Of a stretch of DNA of 64,000 bases, positions 44,897 through 53,832 are shown one piece after another; within the stretch, counting starts at the first letter, position 1; the number at the start of each line of letters is the position of its first letter. A model generated the notes under the pieces. The model was not told the origin of the DNA, searched no databases, and saw only the letters and a list, made by a program, of their open reading frames with translations. This stretch comes from Miltoncostaea sp963770865 (GTDB lineage Bacteria; Actinomycetota; Thermoleophilia; Miltoncostaeales; Miltoncostaeaceae). The position numbers and the translations under genes are program-made. The DNA is taken from assembly GCA_963770865.1 (NCBI GenBank), contig CAVYRD010000014.1, positions 1 through 64,000 on the forward strand, written 5' to 3'.

Positions 44897-44949
44897 GACC
44901 CATCCGTCCCACGACGCCAGAGCCCGCGTGAGCCGACCCGGGAGGTAGC

Positions 44950-45639
44950 ATGGGCACCATGGCGCGCACGCACTCGATCGACGACTACCTCGAGGCGATC
45001 TACTTCCTGGCGACGCCGATCGGCGAGTACGGGCCGGTCGTCAAGGAGGCGCCGGTGCCGGCGGCGCGCGTGGCCGAGATGCTGAGCGTCACGCCCCCCA
45101 CCGCCAGCGAGATGATGAAGCGTCTCGAGGCCGAGGGCCTGGTCGAGCGCGGCCCGCGCAAGGGCCCGGTGCTCACCGAGCGTGGGCGCGCCGAGGCCGA
45201 ACGGGTGGTGCGCCACCACCGCATCATCGAACGCTTCCTGACCGACTTCATGGGCTACACGCCGGCCGAGTCGCACGTCCACGCCGACGAGCTGGGCGAC
45301 GCCTTCACCGACGAGATGGTCGAGCGCCTCGGCGTGCAGCTCGGCAACCCCGACCGCTGTCCGCACGGCTGGCCGGTGGACACCTCGCACGAGCAGGAGG
45401 AGAACCGCGACCTGCGGGCCCTCTCGCAGATCACGGAGGGGCACGCGCGCATCGTGCGCCTGGCCGAGCACGACGGCGACCTGCTGCACTGGTTCTACGA
45501 GCAGGGCCTCGTCCCGGGCACGGAGGTCGACGTGCTGCGCGTCGACGCCGCCGCGGGCCAGCTGACGGTGCGGATCGACGGCGCCGAGCGCGTCATCGGC
45601 GAGCGCGCCGCGGCCGGCCTGTACGTCCTGCCCGGATAG
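44950..45639 (+). CDS. DtxR/MntR-family metal-dependent transcriptional regulator
   Basis: 229 residues. N-terminal winged helix (SIDDYLEAIYFLATPIGEYG, AEMLSVTPPTASEMMKRLEA, GLVERGPRKGPVLTERGRAE). Dimerisation/metal domain RHHRIIERFLTDFMGYTPAE with SHVHADELGDAFTDEMVERL and CPHGWPVDT (the Cys and His/Glu ligands of the DtxR family). C-terminal SH3/FeoA-like domain (LVPGTEVDVLRVDAAAGQLT, ERAAAGLYVLPG). It represses iron- or manganese-linked genes when metal-loaded; the encapsulin operon and terC at 10.7-15 kb are natural candidate targets (inference). GGGAGG precedes ATG 44950. Confidence 0.9.
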   Translation: MGTMARTHSIDDYLEAIYFLATPIGEYGPVVKEAPVPAARVAEMLSVTPPTASEMMKRLEAEGLVERGPRKGPVLTERGRAEAERVVRHHRIIERFLTDFMGYTPAESHVHADELGDAFTDEMVERLGVQLGNPDRCPHGWPVDTSHEQEENRDLRALSQITEGHARIVRLAEHDGDLLHWFYEQGLVPGTEVDVLRVDAAAGQLTVRIDGAERVIGERAAAGLYVLPG

Positions 45640-47143
45640 CCCCGCCGGCCGGACTCCTCGTCCTCGGCGGCGGCCCCGCCGGGGTGGGCGCTGCGTACCG
45701 GGCCGCCCGCGCGGGGCACGCGGTCACGCTGGTCGAGCGCTCCACCCGCCTCGGCGGGGCGGCGGCGAGCCACACCGTCGCCGGGGTGCGCGTCGACCTG
45801 GGCAGCCACCGCCTGCACCCCTCGATCGACCCCGCCATCCTGGCCGAGCTCGATGCGCTGATGGGCGCCGACCTGCAGCGGCGCCCGCGCAACGGCCGCA
45901 TCCGCCTGGAGGGGCGCTGGATCGCCTTCCCGCTGCGCCCGGCCGACCTTCTGCGGCGCATGCCGCGGTCCATGGCGCTCGCGGTGGCGCGCGACATGGC
46001 GCTCGCGCCGCTGCGGCGGCCGCGCGCGGACACATTCGACGAGGTGCTGCGCGCCGCGCTCGGGCCCGCGATCTGCGAGCGCTTCTACCTGCCCTACGCG
46101 CGCAAGATCTGGGGCGTGCCGCCCGCCGAGCTGTCGGGGCAGCAGGCCCGCCGGCGCGTGAGCGCGTCCACGCCCGGCCGGCTCCTTCGCCGGGTGCTCG
46201 CGCGCGGGGACGCCGGGCGGCGCACCTTCCTCTACCCCGCCACGGCTACGGCCAGATCGTCGAGACGCTCGGGCGCGCCGCCGAGGAGGCGGGCGCGGTC
46301 ATCCTGCGCGGGGCGGCGGTGGAGGCGGTGGAGCTCGCGCCAGACGGCGGCGCCGTGACGCTCGCAGACGGCCGGCGCCTGGAGGGGCGCAGGGTCTGGT
46401 CGACCCTCCCCCTCACCGCCCTCGCCGCCATGGCGCGGCCGGCGCCGGACGACGCCGCGCTGGCCGCCGCCGCGGCGCTGCGCAGGGTGACCCCGTACGC
46501 GAGCGGGTCGTTCTTCGTCGACGGCCAGCTCCAGGTGGTGGGCTCCGACGCCGACCACGCCGGCCGTTCGCGGCGCCTGGCGGGGCTGCTCGTGGACCGG
46601 GACTTCGGCATCGCCGCCTGGCAGCCCGCCTGGCTTCTGCTGGCCCCCGCGCTCGGCGCCCTGGCCGTCCGGCGCCCGCGGGGGGCCGCGGCCCTCGTGC
46701 TGCCGCTCGCGGCCGGCTGGCTCGTCGCCGCCTTCGTCGCGCTCACGATGCAGGGCTGGTGGTTCCCCGGACGCCAACTCCTGGCCGTGCTGCCGCTCGG
46801 CGTGCCGGCCGTGGCGTGGTGGGCGCGGGACGGCGGCCGGCGCCTGTGGGCCGTCCTGGCGCTTGGCGCCGCCGGCGTCGTGGCGCAGGCGTGGGTGGCG
46901 GTGGAGGCCTCGCGGGGCGCGATCACCTGGGTCGTCACCCTGCAGGACACCGCGAACCCGCTCTACCGGGCCTGGCGGCTCGCGCTGCCCGACTACCTGC
47001 ACGTCACCGCGACGACATGGGCGCTGCACTGGGCGTGGACGGCCGTCCTGCTCGGCGCCGCGGCGCTCGCGTACCGCGCCGCCCCGGACCGGTCCGGGGC
47101 GCCCGCCACGGCGGCGGAGGCCCCGGTGGGAGCGTCGCCCTAG
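45636..47143 (+). pseudogene. FAD-dependent amine-oxidase/protoporphyrinogen-oxidase-like protein fused to a membrane-protein C-terminus
   Basis: LLVLGGGPAGVGAAYRAARA (FAD motif), LVERSTRLGGAAASHTVAGV, VDLGSHRLHPSIDPAI and RFYLPYARKIWGVPPAELSG define an FAD oxidoreductase. One base is missing from the C run near 46245, after which LYPRHGYGQIVETLGRAAEE resumes. Near 46490 the protein changes to an unrelated membrane protein end (TPYASGSFFVDGQLQVVGSD, FGIAAWQPAWLLLAPALGAL, RLALPDYLHVTATTWALHWA), so the FAD C-terminal half and the N-terminal half of a second protein are absent. No normal start exists at the 5' end (ATA at 45636 overlaps the DtxR-gene stop). It ends at CTAG shared with the next gene. 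Confidence 0.55.
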
Positions 47144-47583
47144 GCCGGCGGCCTCCAGTTCCGGACCATCATGTCCGGGTCGAAGAACATCCGCTCCTCG
47201 AGGATCTCGCCGTCGCGAAGCCACATGATCGACACGCCCGGCAGCTCCATGCTCTCGCCCTGCCCCTGCCAGTCGCCCCAGGCGCCGGTGTGCGTGCCGA
47301 AGCAGGTCCACTGGAAGATCGCGCCGTCGTCGCTCTCGGCGTACTCGCCGGCCTCGACGCGCAGGTCGGGGAACGCGTCCATGTAGGCCTTGACGCCGGC
47401 GGCGATCTCCGCATGGCCCTCGAAGCGCTCGGGGCTGTGTATCGCCGGGTTGTTGACCACCTCCCAGCGGCGCACCCCGTCCGGCGTGAAGTGCGCGGCG
47501 ACCGCGTCCGGATCGTGCGCGTTCCACGCGGTGAAATAGGACTCGACGACCTCGCGCCTGGACCTCACGGCTGACATGTCCAT
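47140..47583 (-). CDS. SnoaL/NTF2-like ester-cyclase-type protein
   Basis: 147 residues: REVVESYFTAWNAHDPDAVA, AHFTPDGVRRWEVVNNP, KAYMDAFPDLRVEAGEYAES, IFQWTCFGTHTGAWGDWQGQ, LPGVSIMWLRDGEILEERMF and FDPDMMVRNW. This is the SnoaL-like polyketide-cyclase fold, a broad family of small-molecule-binding or isomerising proteins. ATG 47581-47583 follows AGGAAGGGG. A perfect 21-bp hairpin sits directly upstream of that RBS. Confidence 0.82.
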   Translation of the reverse strand: MDMSAVRSRREVVESYFTAWNAHDPDAVAAHFTPDGVRRWEVVNNPAIHSPERFEGHAEIAAGVKAYMDAFPDLRVEAGEYAESDDGAIFQWTCFGTHTGAWGDWQGQGESMELPGVSIMWLRDGEILEERMFFDPDMMVRNWRPPA

Positions 47584-47593
47584 CCCCTTCCTC

Positions 47594-47639
47594 GGACAAC
47601 GGGACCGGCGAAGGTGCCCCTTCGCCGGTCCCGTTGTCC
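47594..47639. repeat. Perfect 21-bp stem hairpin in the 5' leader of the SnoaL-like gene
   Basis: Bases 47594-47614 are the exact reverse complement of 47619-47639 with a 4-base loop (TGCC). On the minus-strand transcript the hairpin ends two or three bases before GAGGAAGGGG, the RBS of the gene at 47140. No gene ends upstream in that direction, so it is not an ordinary terminator. Confidence 0.85.
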
Positions 47640-47737
47640 TTCGTCCGCGCGGCGGGCGCATCAGCGTCCCACCCCCTCGCGGGTTGAGCATTCCGGAGGC
47701 GGATGGCCGGTGAATTACGGATGGCGCGGGCGCCGGG

Positions 47738-48412
47738 ATGCGCGATCGTCCGGCCATGGGGCGTCGTGGAATCGTCTTCGCCGGAGCCGCGGTCGCCGGT
47801 GCGGCGATGCTCTACGCCCGCGTCCTGCGCCCGTGGCACATGACCTGGGGGGCCACGCCCGAGGAGGCCGCCGGTCCCGTCGCGGGCGACGGCCTGATGC
47901 CGGACGCGGGCATCGTCGCCACGCGGGTGGTGGAGATCGACGCGCCGCCCTGGGCCGTGTGGCCGTGGCTCGTGCAGATGGGCCCGGGCCGCGGGGGCGC
48001 GTACACCTACGACTGGATCGAGCGGCGCCTCGGCGTGGACATCAGCAACGTGGACCGTGTCGTCCCCGAGCTGCAGGGCCTGAAGGTCGGCGACGAGCTT
48101 CCCATGCCCGGCTACGCGATGCGTGTGGAGGTGCTCGACCGCGAGCGCGCGATGGTGGTGCGCTCGGACAACGGCGCCTGGGTCTGGTCGTTCGAGCTGC
48201 GGCCGGTCGCGGGCGACCGCACGCGGCTGATCAGCCGCAACCGCATCGACCCGTCCCGCTGGGCCCTCCGGGACCGGCTCGGCTATCCGGTGATGGAGCC
48301 GGGCTCGTGGGTGATGGAGCGCAAGATGCTCCTGAACATCAAGCGCCTGGCCGAGAAGCTGGCGCGCGAGGGCACGCGGGTCGTGCCGGCCGCGCCGCCG
48401 CCCTCCCCCTAG
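47738..48412 (+). CDS. SRPBCC-fold protein with N-terminal membrane anchor
   Basis: About 224 residues. A hydrophobic start (RRGIVFAGAAVAGAAMLYA) is followed by a START-like ligand-binding domain: TRVVEIDAPPWAVWPWLVQM, GPGRGGAYTYDWIERRLGVD, MRVEVLDRERAMVVRSDNGA, WVWSFELRPVAGDRTRLISR and EPGSWVMERKMLLNIKRLAE. ATG 47738 or 47756 could be the start. Its TAG interlocks with the stop of the convergent phosphorylase gene (CTAG, 48409-48412). Ligand unknown. Confidence 0.75.
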   Translation: MRDRPAMGRRGIVFAGAAVAGAAMLYARVLRPWHMTWGATPEEAAGPVAGDGLMPDAGIVATRVVEIDAPPWAVWPWLVQMGPGRGGAYTYDWIERRLGVDISNVDRVVPELQGLKVGDELPMPGYAMRVEVLDRERAMVVRSDNGAWVWSFELRPVAGDRTRLISRNRIDPSRWALRDRLGYPVMEPGSWVMERKMLLNIKRLAEKLAREGTRVVPAAPPPSP

Positions 48413-49209
48413 AGCGAGAAGATGATCCCGGCCGGTGGTCCGGGATCGGCGGCGATGCGCGGCAGGGCGGCCCGCAGCGCGCGCTGGAAGACGCCCGCGC
48501 TCTCGCCGAACAGGCGCGCGAGCGTCTCGGCCGAGGTCGGCTCGGGCATGACGCCGTTGGCGTGGTCGGTGACGAAGCCGACCAGCGCGAAGGGCAGGCG
48601 CGCCTCGCCCGCGAGGACCGTCTCGGGCCCGCCGGTCTGGCTCACGGCCGCCACCCCCGCGGCGGCGAGCTGGGCGATCTCGCTGACCGTGTTCAGCCGC
48701 GGCCCGTTGACGTGGCCGTAGGTGCCGCCGTCCCGCACGGACAGGCCGGCCTCGCGGGCCCCGGCCACCAGCCCGGCGCGCACGCCCGGACCGAAGGGGA
48801 GCTCGTAGATCCAGTGGCCGCGGCCGGGGATCTCCGGGCCCGTGAAGAGCGTGCAGAGCGACCCGTCGGCCAGCCGGTTGGACGGGAAGTGGAGGTCGTC
48901 GAAGACGACCAGCCCGCCCAGCTCCAGCGAGGGATCGACCGCGCCGCAGACCGTCGTGGAGACGAGCGCCCGGGCGCCGAGCGCGGCGACGGCCGCCACG
49001 TTGGCCCGCGGCGTGACCTGGTGCGAGAGGCGCGCGTGGGCGGCGCCGTGACGGGGCACGTGGGCGACGGGCACGCCGTCGAGCGTGCCGAGGGCCACCG
49101 TCGCCGTGCCGTGGGGGGTCGTCACCTCCTCGGTGCGGCGGTCCTCCAGCCCCTCGAGGTCGTACAGCCCGGTTCCGGTGATGAGGCCGATCGGGGCGGG
49201 GGACGACAC
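48409..49209 (-). CDS. mtnP: MTAP/PNP-family phosphorylase (S-methyl-5'-thioadenosine or -inosine phosphorylase)
   Basis: 266 residues: IGLITGTGLYDLEGLEDRRT (phosphate-binding GTG), VPVAHVPRHGAAHARLSHQV, TPRANVAAVAALGARALVST, GTYGHVNGPRLNTVSEIAQL and VAAVSQTGGPETVLAGEARL. Phosphorolysis of a 5'-thio-nucleoside in methionine salvage or of a purine nucleoside. TAGGCT six bases before GTG 49207-49209 supports a leaderless start. Confidence 0.85.
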   Translation of the reverse strand: MSSPAPIGLITGTGLYDLEGLEDRRTEEVTTPHGTATVALGTLDGVPVAHVPRHGAAHARLSHQVTPRANVAAVAALGARALVSTTVCGAVDPSLELGGLVVFDDLHFPSNRLADGSLCTLFTGPEIPGRGHWIYELPFGPGVRAGLVAGAREAGLSVRDGGTYGHVNGPRLNTVSEIAQLAAAGVAAVSQTGGPETVLAGEARLPFALVGFVTDHANGVMPEPTSAETLARLFGESAGVFQRALRAALPRIAADPGPPAGIIFSL

Positions 49210-49215
49210 CGCCGG

Positions 49216-49221
49216 AGCCTA
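49216..49221 (-). promoter_or_regulatory. -10 element of the phosphorylase gene
   Basis: TAGGCT on the minus strand, six bases before GTG 49209. Confidence 0.45.
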
Positions 49222-49301
49222 CCCGCCACCAGGCCCGCGCTCAGCGCACCCGGATCATCCGGATCGTCACGCGGCGGCGCCCGGCAAGGGCGCCCGCGCG
49301 C

Positions 49302-49697
49302 TCAGTCGCGCGGGTCGTCCTCGCGGCGGGTGGCGGTGACGACGTAGTCGCCCGACCCGGAGAGCAGGAAATCCGGGTTCACGCAGGGCGCGGCGCCGCG
49401 GTGCTCGAAGGTCCGCTCGACGCTCGAGCGGCAGATGCCGAGCGGCTCGCGCGCGGCGCGCAGGCCGCCGAAGCCGGCGGCGGTGCGCTGCAGCCGGCGG
49501 AAGCCGTCGAGGTCGATCTCGACGCCGAAGACGCCCTCCAGGCATCCCATCCACGTGTGGCCGTCGCGCTCGTACGAGTAGAGCCGCGGGCACCCCGACT
49601 CGATGCAGCCCGCGGGCTGGACGACGCGCTCGCAGGACACCGGGCACTGGCGGCACGACCCGGCCACCATCGCGGTGGCGGCGGCGCTCGGGCTCAC
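49302..49697 (-). CDS. Cysteine-rich conserved-looking protein
   Basis: 131 residues from GTG 49695-49697. SCRQCPVSCERVVQPAGCIE and SGCPRLYSYERDGHTWMGCL give a C-x2-C-x3-C...C-x3-C...C pattern that could hold zinc or an iron-sulfur cluster. Then VFGVEIDLDGFRRLQRTAAG, LGICRSSVERTFEHRGAAPC and VNPDFLLSGSGDYVVTATRR. No family recognised. A short leaderless-looking ORF (MPESARP, 49694-49717) ends in a GTGA overlap with this start, preceded by CATAAT (complement of 49724-49729). Confidence 0.6.
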   Translation of the reverse strand: MSPSAAATAMVAGSCRQCPVSCERVVQPAGCIESGCPRLYSYERDGHTWMGCLEGVFGVEIDLDGFRRLQRTAAGFGGLRAAREPLGICRSSVERTFEHRGAAPCVNPDFLLSGSGDYVVTATRREDDPRD

Positions 49698-49769
49698 GGC
49701 CTGGCGGACTCGGGCATCGGGTCATTATGGGCGCGCGAACGCACCGGTCAAGCCGCCCGCCCCGGGACC

Positions 49770-52700
49770 TCAGACCAGGCAGCGCTCCCCGAAGAGGGTC
49801 TTCAGCTCGGCCACGAGGCTGCTCGCGCGCGGGTTGACCTTGAACTCCTCGCCGAGGTAGAGGCGCCGCTTGCCCTCTCCCGTGAGCACGTCCATCACGA
49901 CCGCCGCGTCGCCCTGGTGGTCGACCAGCAGGCGCCGCAGCTCGGAGAACGGCGTCTCGGCGAGGCGGGCGACGTTGACCTTCACCACGAGGCGCTCCTG
50001 CTCGCCGCCGTCCTCGGGCTCGAACGCCTTCACGCCCTGGGCGACGAGCTTCGTCTCGCCCTCCCCCTTCTGGTCCACGCGGCCCGTGATGATCACCATC
50101 GCGTCCATCCGCAGCAGGTCGCGCGCCTCCTGCATGACGGCCGGCACCACCACCACCTCCACCGAGCCCTCGAGGTCGTCGAGCCGCACGAACATCATCG
50201 GCTCGCCGCGGCGGGTGGTGATGGCCTTGGCCGCGCCGATCATGCCGCCCACGGTCACCGGCTCGCCGTCGGCGCGCTCGGCGAGGCCGGCCATGCCGCA
50301 GGTGGTCGCGCGGGCGAGCTGCCGGCGGCAGTCCTGCAGCGGGTGGCTCGAGACGTAGAGGCCGAGGGCCTCCTTCTCGGCGGCGAGCAGCTCGTCCTTG
50401 GGCATCTCGCGCGTGGGGATCGGCGGGTCGAGCTCGACGACGGCGTCCGGGTTGCCCATCGCGCCGAACAGGGACTCCTGGCCGGCGGCGAGGTCGGAGC
50501 GCCTCCGCGTGGCCTGCCCGACCGCGACGGGGATCGTCTCGAGCATCCCGAGGCGCGTCGCGCCGGTCGAGTCGAGGGCCCCGGAGCGGATGAGGCTCTC
50601 CAGGGCGCGCTTGTTGACGGCGGCCTGGTCGACGCGCCGGCAGAAGTCCCAGAGCGTCTCGTACGGGCCGTCCTGGTCGCGCGCGGCGATGATCGCCGCC
50701 ACGGCGTTCTCCCCCACGCCCTTCACGGCGGAGAGGCCGAACCGGATCTCCGTCTCGCCGGTCACGGCGAAGTCGGAGCGGCTGACGTTGACGTCCGGCG
50801 GCAGCACCGAGAGGCCCATGTCGGTGCAGGCGGCCACGTAGAAGGGCACCCGGTCCTTCGTGTCCATCACCGAGCTGAGGAGCGAGGCCATGTACTCGGC
50901 CGGATGGTTGGCCTTCAGGTAGGCCGTGCGGTAGGCGAGCAGCGCGTAGCAGGCGGCGTGGCTCTTGTTGAACGAGTAGTCGCCCGCCGCCTCGCACAGG
51001 CCCCAGAGGCTCTGCGCGACCTTCTTGTCGGTGCCGCTCTCGATGCAGCCCGCGACGAACTCGTCCTTCAGCGAGGCCATCAGGACCTTGTCCTTCTTGC
51101 CCACGGCCTTGCGCAGGTCGTCCGCGCGCGAGGGCGAGAACCCGGCGAGCTGCCGGGAGATCGCCATCAGCTGCTCCTGGTAGACCGCCACCCCGTAGGT
51201 GGGGCCGGTGATCGGCTGCAGGCGGGGGTCCTCGAACGTGACCCGCGAGGGGTCGCGCTTGTTGCGAGCGTAGGTCGGAATGAAGGCCATCGGGCCCGGG
51301 CGGTAGAGCGCCACGAGGGCGATCAGGTCGGCGAACTCGGTCGGGCGGACCTCGCGGAGGGCCTCGCGCATGCCGCTCGACTCGAACTGGAACACCCCGA
51401 TGGCGTCGCCGCGCGCGAGCATCTCGTAGGTGCCGGCGTCGTCGAGCGGGATCGTCTCGATGTCGAGGGCCTCGCCGCTGCGGTCCTCGATCAGCTCCAG
51501 GGCGCCCTGGATGACGTCCAGGTTGCGCAGGCCCAGGAAGTCCATCTTCAGCAGGCCGAGCGCCTCGACGTCGTGGTCGGGGACCTGCGTGACGACGTTG
51601 CCCTCGTCGTCCGTACGGACCGGCAGGTAGTCGGTGATGTCGCCCGGCGCGATCACGACGCCGGCGGCGTGGACGCCCTCGTTGCGGACGAGGCCCTCGA
51701 GCGGCAGCGCGGTGTCGACGATCTCGCGCACCACGGCGTCGTCGGCGTAGGCCTGCGCCAGCTCGGTGCCGGGCTTCATGGCGTCGGCGAGCTTGATGCC
51801 GATCGGGCGCTCGGGGACGAGCTTGGCGATGCGGTCGACCTGGCCGTAGGTGTGGCCGAGCACCCGGCCCGAGTCGCGCACCACGGCGCGGGCGAGCAGC
51901 TTGCCGAAGGTGCCGATGCGCGCGACCGCCGACGACCCGTACTTCTGGGTGACGTACTGCACCACGCGGTCGCGGCCCGCGACGGCGAAGTCGGTGTCGA
52001 TGTCGGGCATGCTCTTGCGGCCGGGGTTGAGGAAGCGCTCGAAGAGCAGGTCGTGCGCGAGCGGGTCGAGGTCGACGATCCGCAATGCGTAGGCGACGAG
52101 CGACCCGGCGGCCGACCCGCGTCCCGGCCCCACGCCGACGCCGTTCTCGCGCGCCCAGCGCATGTAGTCCCACACGATCAGGAAGTAGCTGGCGAAGCCC
52201 ATCTCCTTGATGACGCCGAGCTCGAAGCGCAGGCGCTCCTCGGCGTTGGCCGGCTGGCCGCCCGGGTAGCGGCGCGCCATGCCCTCGCGGCAGAGGCGCT
52301 CGAGGTAGACCTCGTCGGTCTCGCCACCCGGCACGGGGAAGCGCGGCAGCTTGATGTCGCCGAGCGGCAGCGACAGCGCCGAGCACCGCTCGGCCACCTC
52401 GAGCGACACCGGCAGGATGTCGGTGAATTCCGGAAGCGCTGCGGCCATCTCCGCGCCCGTCTTGAGGTAGAACTCCTTCGTCGTGAACCGGAAGCGCTTC
52501 GGGTTGCTCAGCACGTCGCGGGTCTGGATCGCCAGGAGCGCCTCGTGGGCGTCGGCGTCCTCGCGGCACGGGTAGTGCGCGTCGCAGGTGGCGACCATCG
52601 GCAGGCCGGTCTCGGCGGCCAGCCTGCGCAGGTGCGCGTTGATGCCGGTCTGGACGTCGAGGCCGGCGTGCTGGATCTCCACGTAGACGTCGTCGCGCCC

Positions 52701-53204
52701 GAAGATGTTCGACAGCGCGTCGAGCTCCGCGCGGGCCGCGGCCACGTCCTCCTGCTCGAGCCGCTGGCAGACCACGCCCGACAGGCAGCCCGACAGGGCG
52801 ATGATGCCCTCGGCGTGGCGCTCCATCAGCTCGTGCGAGATGCGCGGCTTGCGGTGGTAGCCCTCGAGGTATCCGGCCGAGCAGAGCTTGATGAGGTTGT
52901 AGTAGCCCTCGGTCGTCTCGGCGAGCAGCGTCAGGTGGTTGCGCCGCTCCTTCGCCGGCCGGGCGTTGTGGTCGTCGACCACGTACGCCTCGAGGCCGAC
53001 GACCGGCGTGATGCCCCGCTTGGTCGCCTGCCGGTACAGCTCGACGGCGCCGCTCATGACCCCGTGGTCGGTGAGCGCGACGGCGCTCTGGCCCATCTCC
53101 TCGACCCGGTCGAGCAGCCGGTCGATCTTGCACGCCCCGTCCAGCACCGAGTAGTGGGAGTGGACGTGGAGGTGGACGAACGGCGGGTCGGAGGAGGGCG
53201 GCAT
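49770..53204 (-). CDS. dnaE: DNA polymerase III alpha subunit
   Basis: 1,144 residues, single intact frame. The PHP domain is at the N-terminus (FVHLHVHSHYSVLDGACKID, AVALTDHGVMSGAVELYRQA). The palm catalytic motif PDIDTDFAVAGRDRVVQYVT is near residue 400 and KYGSSAVARIGTFGKLLARA follows. Then FLGLRNLDVIQGALEL, GVFQFESSGMREALREVRPT and the fingers (YRPGPMAFIPTYARNK). Helix-hairpin-helix and OB domains follow, ending LKTLFGERCLV. Main replicative polymerase (DnaE1 type). TAGCCT lies nine bases before ATG 53202-53204. Confidence 0.96.
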   Translation of the reverse strand: MPPSSDPPFVHLHVHSHYSVLDGACKIDRLLDRVEEMGQSAVALTDHGVMSGAVELYRQATKRGITPVVGLEAYVVDDHNARPAKERRNHLTLLAETTEGYYNLIKLCSAGYLEGYHRKPRISHELMERHAEGIIALSGCLSGVVCQRLEQEDVAAARAELDALSNIFGRDDVYVEIQHAGLDVQTGINAHLRRLAAETGLPMVATCDAHYPCREDADAHEALLAIQTRDVLSNPKRFRFTTKEFYLKTGAEMAAALPEFTDILPVSLEVAERCSALSLPLGDIKLPRFPVPGGETDEVYLERLCREGMARRYPGGQPANAEERLRFELGVIKEMGFASYFLIVWDYMRWARENGVGVGPGRGSAAGSLVAYALRIVDLDPLAHDLLFERFLNPGRKSMPDIDTDFAVAGRDRVVQYVTQKYGSSAVARIGTFGKLLARAVVRDSGRVLGHTYGQVDRIAKLVPERPIGIKLADAMKPGTELAQAYADDAVVREIVDTALPLEGLVRNEGVHAAGVVIAPGDITDYLPVRTDDEGNVVTQVPDHDVEALGLLKMDFLGLRNLDVIQGALELIEDRSGEALDIETIPLDDAGTYEMLARGDAIGVFQFESSGMREALREVRPTEFADLIALVALYRPGPMAFIPTYARNKRDPSRVTFEDPRLQPITGPTYGVAVYQEQLMAISRQLAGFSPSRADDLRKAVGKKDKVLMASLKDEFVAGCIESGTDKKVAQSLWGLCEAAGDYSFNKSHAACYALLAYRTAYLKANHPAEYMASLLSSVMDTKDRVPFYVAACTDMGLSVLPPDVNVSRSDFAVTGETEIRFGLSAVKGVGENAVAAIIAARDQDGPYETLWDFCRRVDQAAVNKRALESLIRSGALDSTGATRLGMLETIPVAVGQATRRRSDLAAGQESLFGAMGNPDAVVELDPPIPTREMPKDELLAAEKEALGLYVSSHPLQDCRRQLARATTCGMAGLAERADGEPVTVGGMIGAAKAITTRRGEPMMFVRLDDLEGSVEVVVVPAVMQEARDLLRMDAMVIITGRVDQKGEGETKLVAQGVKAFEPEDGGEQERLVVKVNVARLAETPFSELRRLLVDHQGDAAVVMDVLTGEGKRRLYLGEEFKVNPRASSLVAELKTLFGERCLV

Positions 53205-53213
53205 CGGTGGCCC

Positions 53214-53219
53214 AGGCTA
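53214..53219 (-). promoter_or_regulatory. -10 element of dnaE
   Basis: TAGCCT on the minus strand, nine bases before ATG 53204. Confidence 0.35.
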
Positions 53220-53341
53220 ACCGCGGCCGGAGGGCCGGACAAGGGTGGAGGACGCTAGATGCGGGGGATACCGGTGGACGCCGACCCCAGGGATGGTGGG
53301 GAGGCGTTCCGGCGGCATGGCGCGTCCGCGGGACATGGCAC

Positions 53342-53347
53342 TATCCT
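53342..53347 (+). promoter_or_regulatory. -10 element of the flavin-reductase-like gene
   Basis: TATCCT, five bases before ATG 53353; leaderless arrangement. Confidence 0.4.
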
Positions 53348-53352
53348 GCGCC

Positions 53353-53832
53353 ATGCCTCGGACGTCGTCGCCGCCTCCCGCCTTCGCCGCGGAGATGGAG
53401 CGCCGCGTGCGGCGCATCGTGTGGTGCACGATGGCCACCACCGACCCCGCCGGGCGCCCGCGCACGCGCATCGTCCACCCCTGGTGGGAGGGCGCGACGG
53501 CGTGGGTCACGACGCGCCCGGGCTCGCCGAAGACGGCCCACCTCGCGGCGGCGCCGTGGGCGTCGCTCCTCTACTGGGACCCCGCCCACCAGGTCGTCAT
53601 GGCCGAGTGCGCGGCGCGCGCGGAGGACGATCCCGCTGAGCGCGAGCGCGTGTGGGAGGCCATCGCGGCCACGCCCGAGCCCTACGGCTTCGACCCCGGG
53701 CCGATGTTCCCGGCGGGCCCGCGCGACCCGGCCTTCCACCTCCTGCGCCTCGACGCCCGTCGCGTCGAGCTGGCCGGGCCCCCCGGGGAGGACCCGGTCG
53801 CCGCCGGCGTCTGGCGCCGCCCCGGCGCATGA
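53353..53832 (+). CDS. Pyridoxamine-5'-phosphate-oxidase-like FMN/F420-binding split-barrel protein
   Basis: 159 residues: FAAEMERRVRRIVWCTMATT, DPAGRPRTRIVHPWWEGATA, WVTTRPGSPKTAHLAAAPWA, SLLYWDPAHQVVMAECAARA and FHLLRLDARRVELAGPPGED. The PNPOx-like split barrel is used by FMN- or F420-dependent reductases and heme-binding proteins. Its TGA overlaps the ATG of the next gene (53829-53832). Confidence 0.8.
   Translation: MPRTSSPPPAFAAEMERRVRRIVWCTMATTDPAGRPRTRIVHPWWEGATAWVTTRPGSPKTAHLAAAPWASLLYWDPAHQVVMAECAARAEDDPAERERVWEAIAATPEPYGFDPGPMFPAGPRDPAFHLLRLDARRVELAGPPGEDPVAAGVWRRPGA

Noticed and set aside
47594..47639. The 21-bp hairpin as an intrinsic terminator
   Set aside because: No gene ends upstream of it in either direction at a sensible distance, and it directly precedes an RBS; kept as a repeat/leader structure instead.
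49401..53258. Long open frames antisense to dnaE and other genes (also 3325-5811 and 5818-9408 on the plus strand, 13589-15088 and others)
   Set aside because: In this GC-rich DNA the opposite frames stay open by codon bias; their translations are Arg/Ala/Gly-rich or low complexity and the sense genes are unambiguous.
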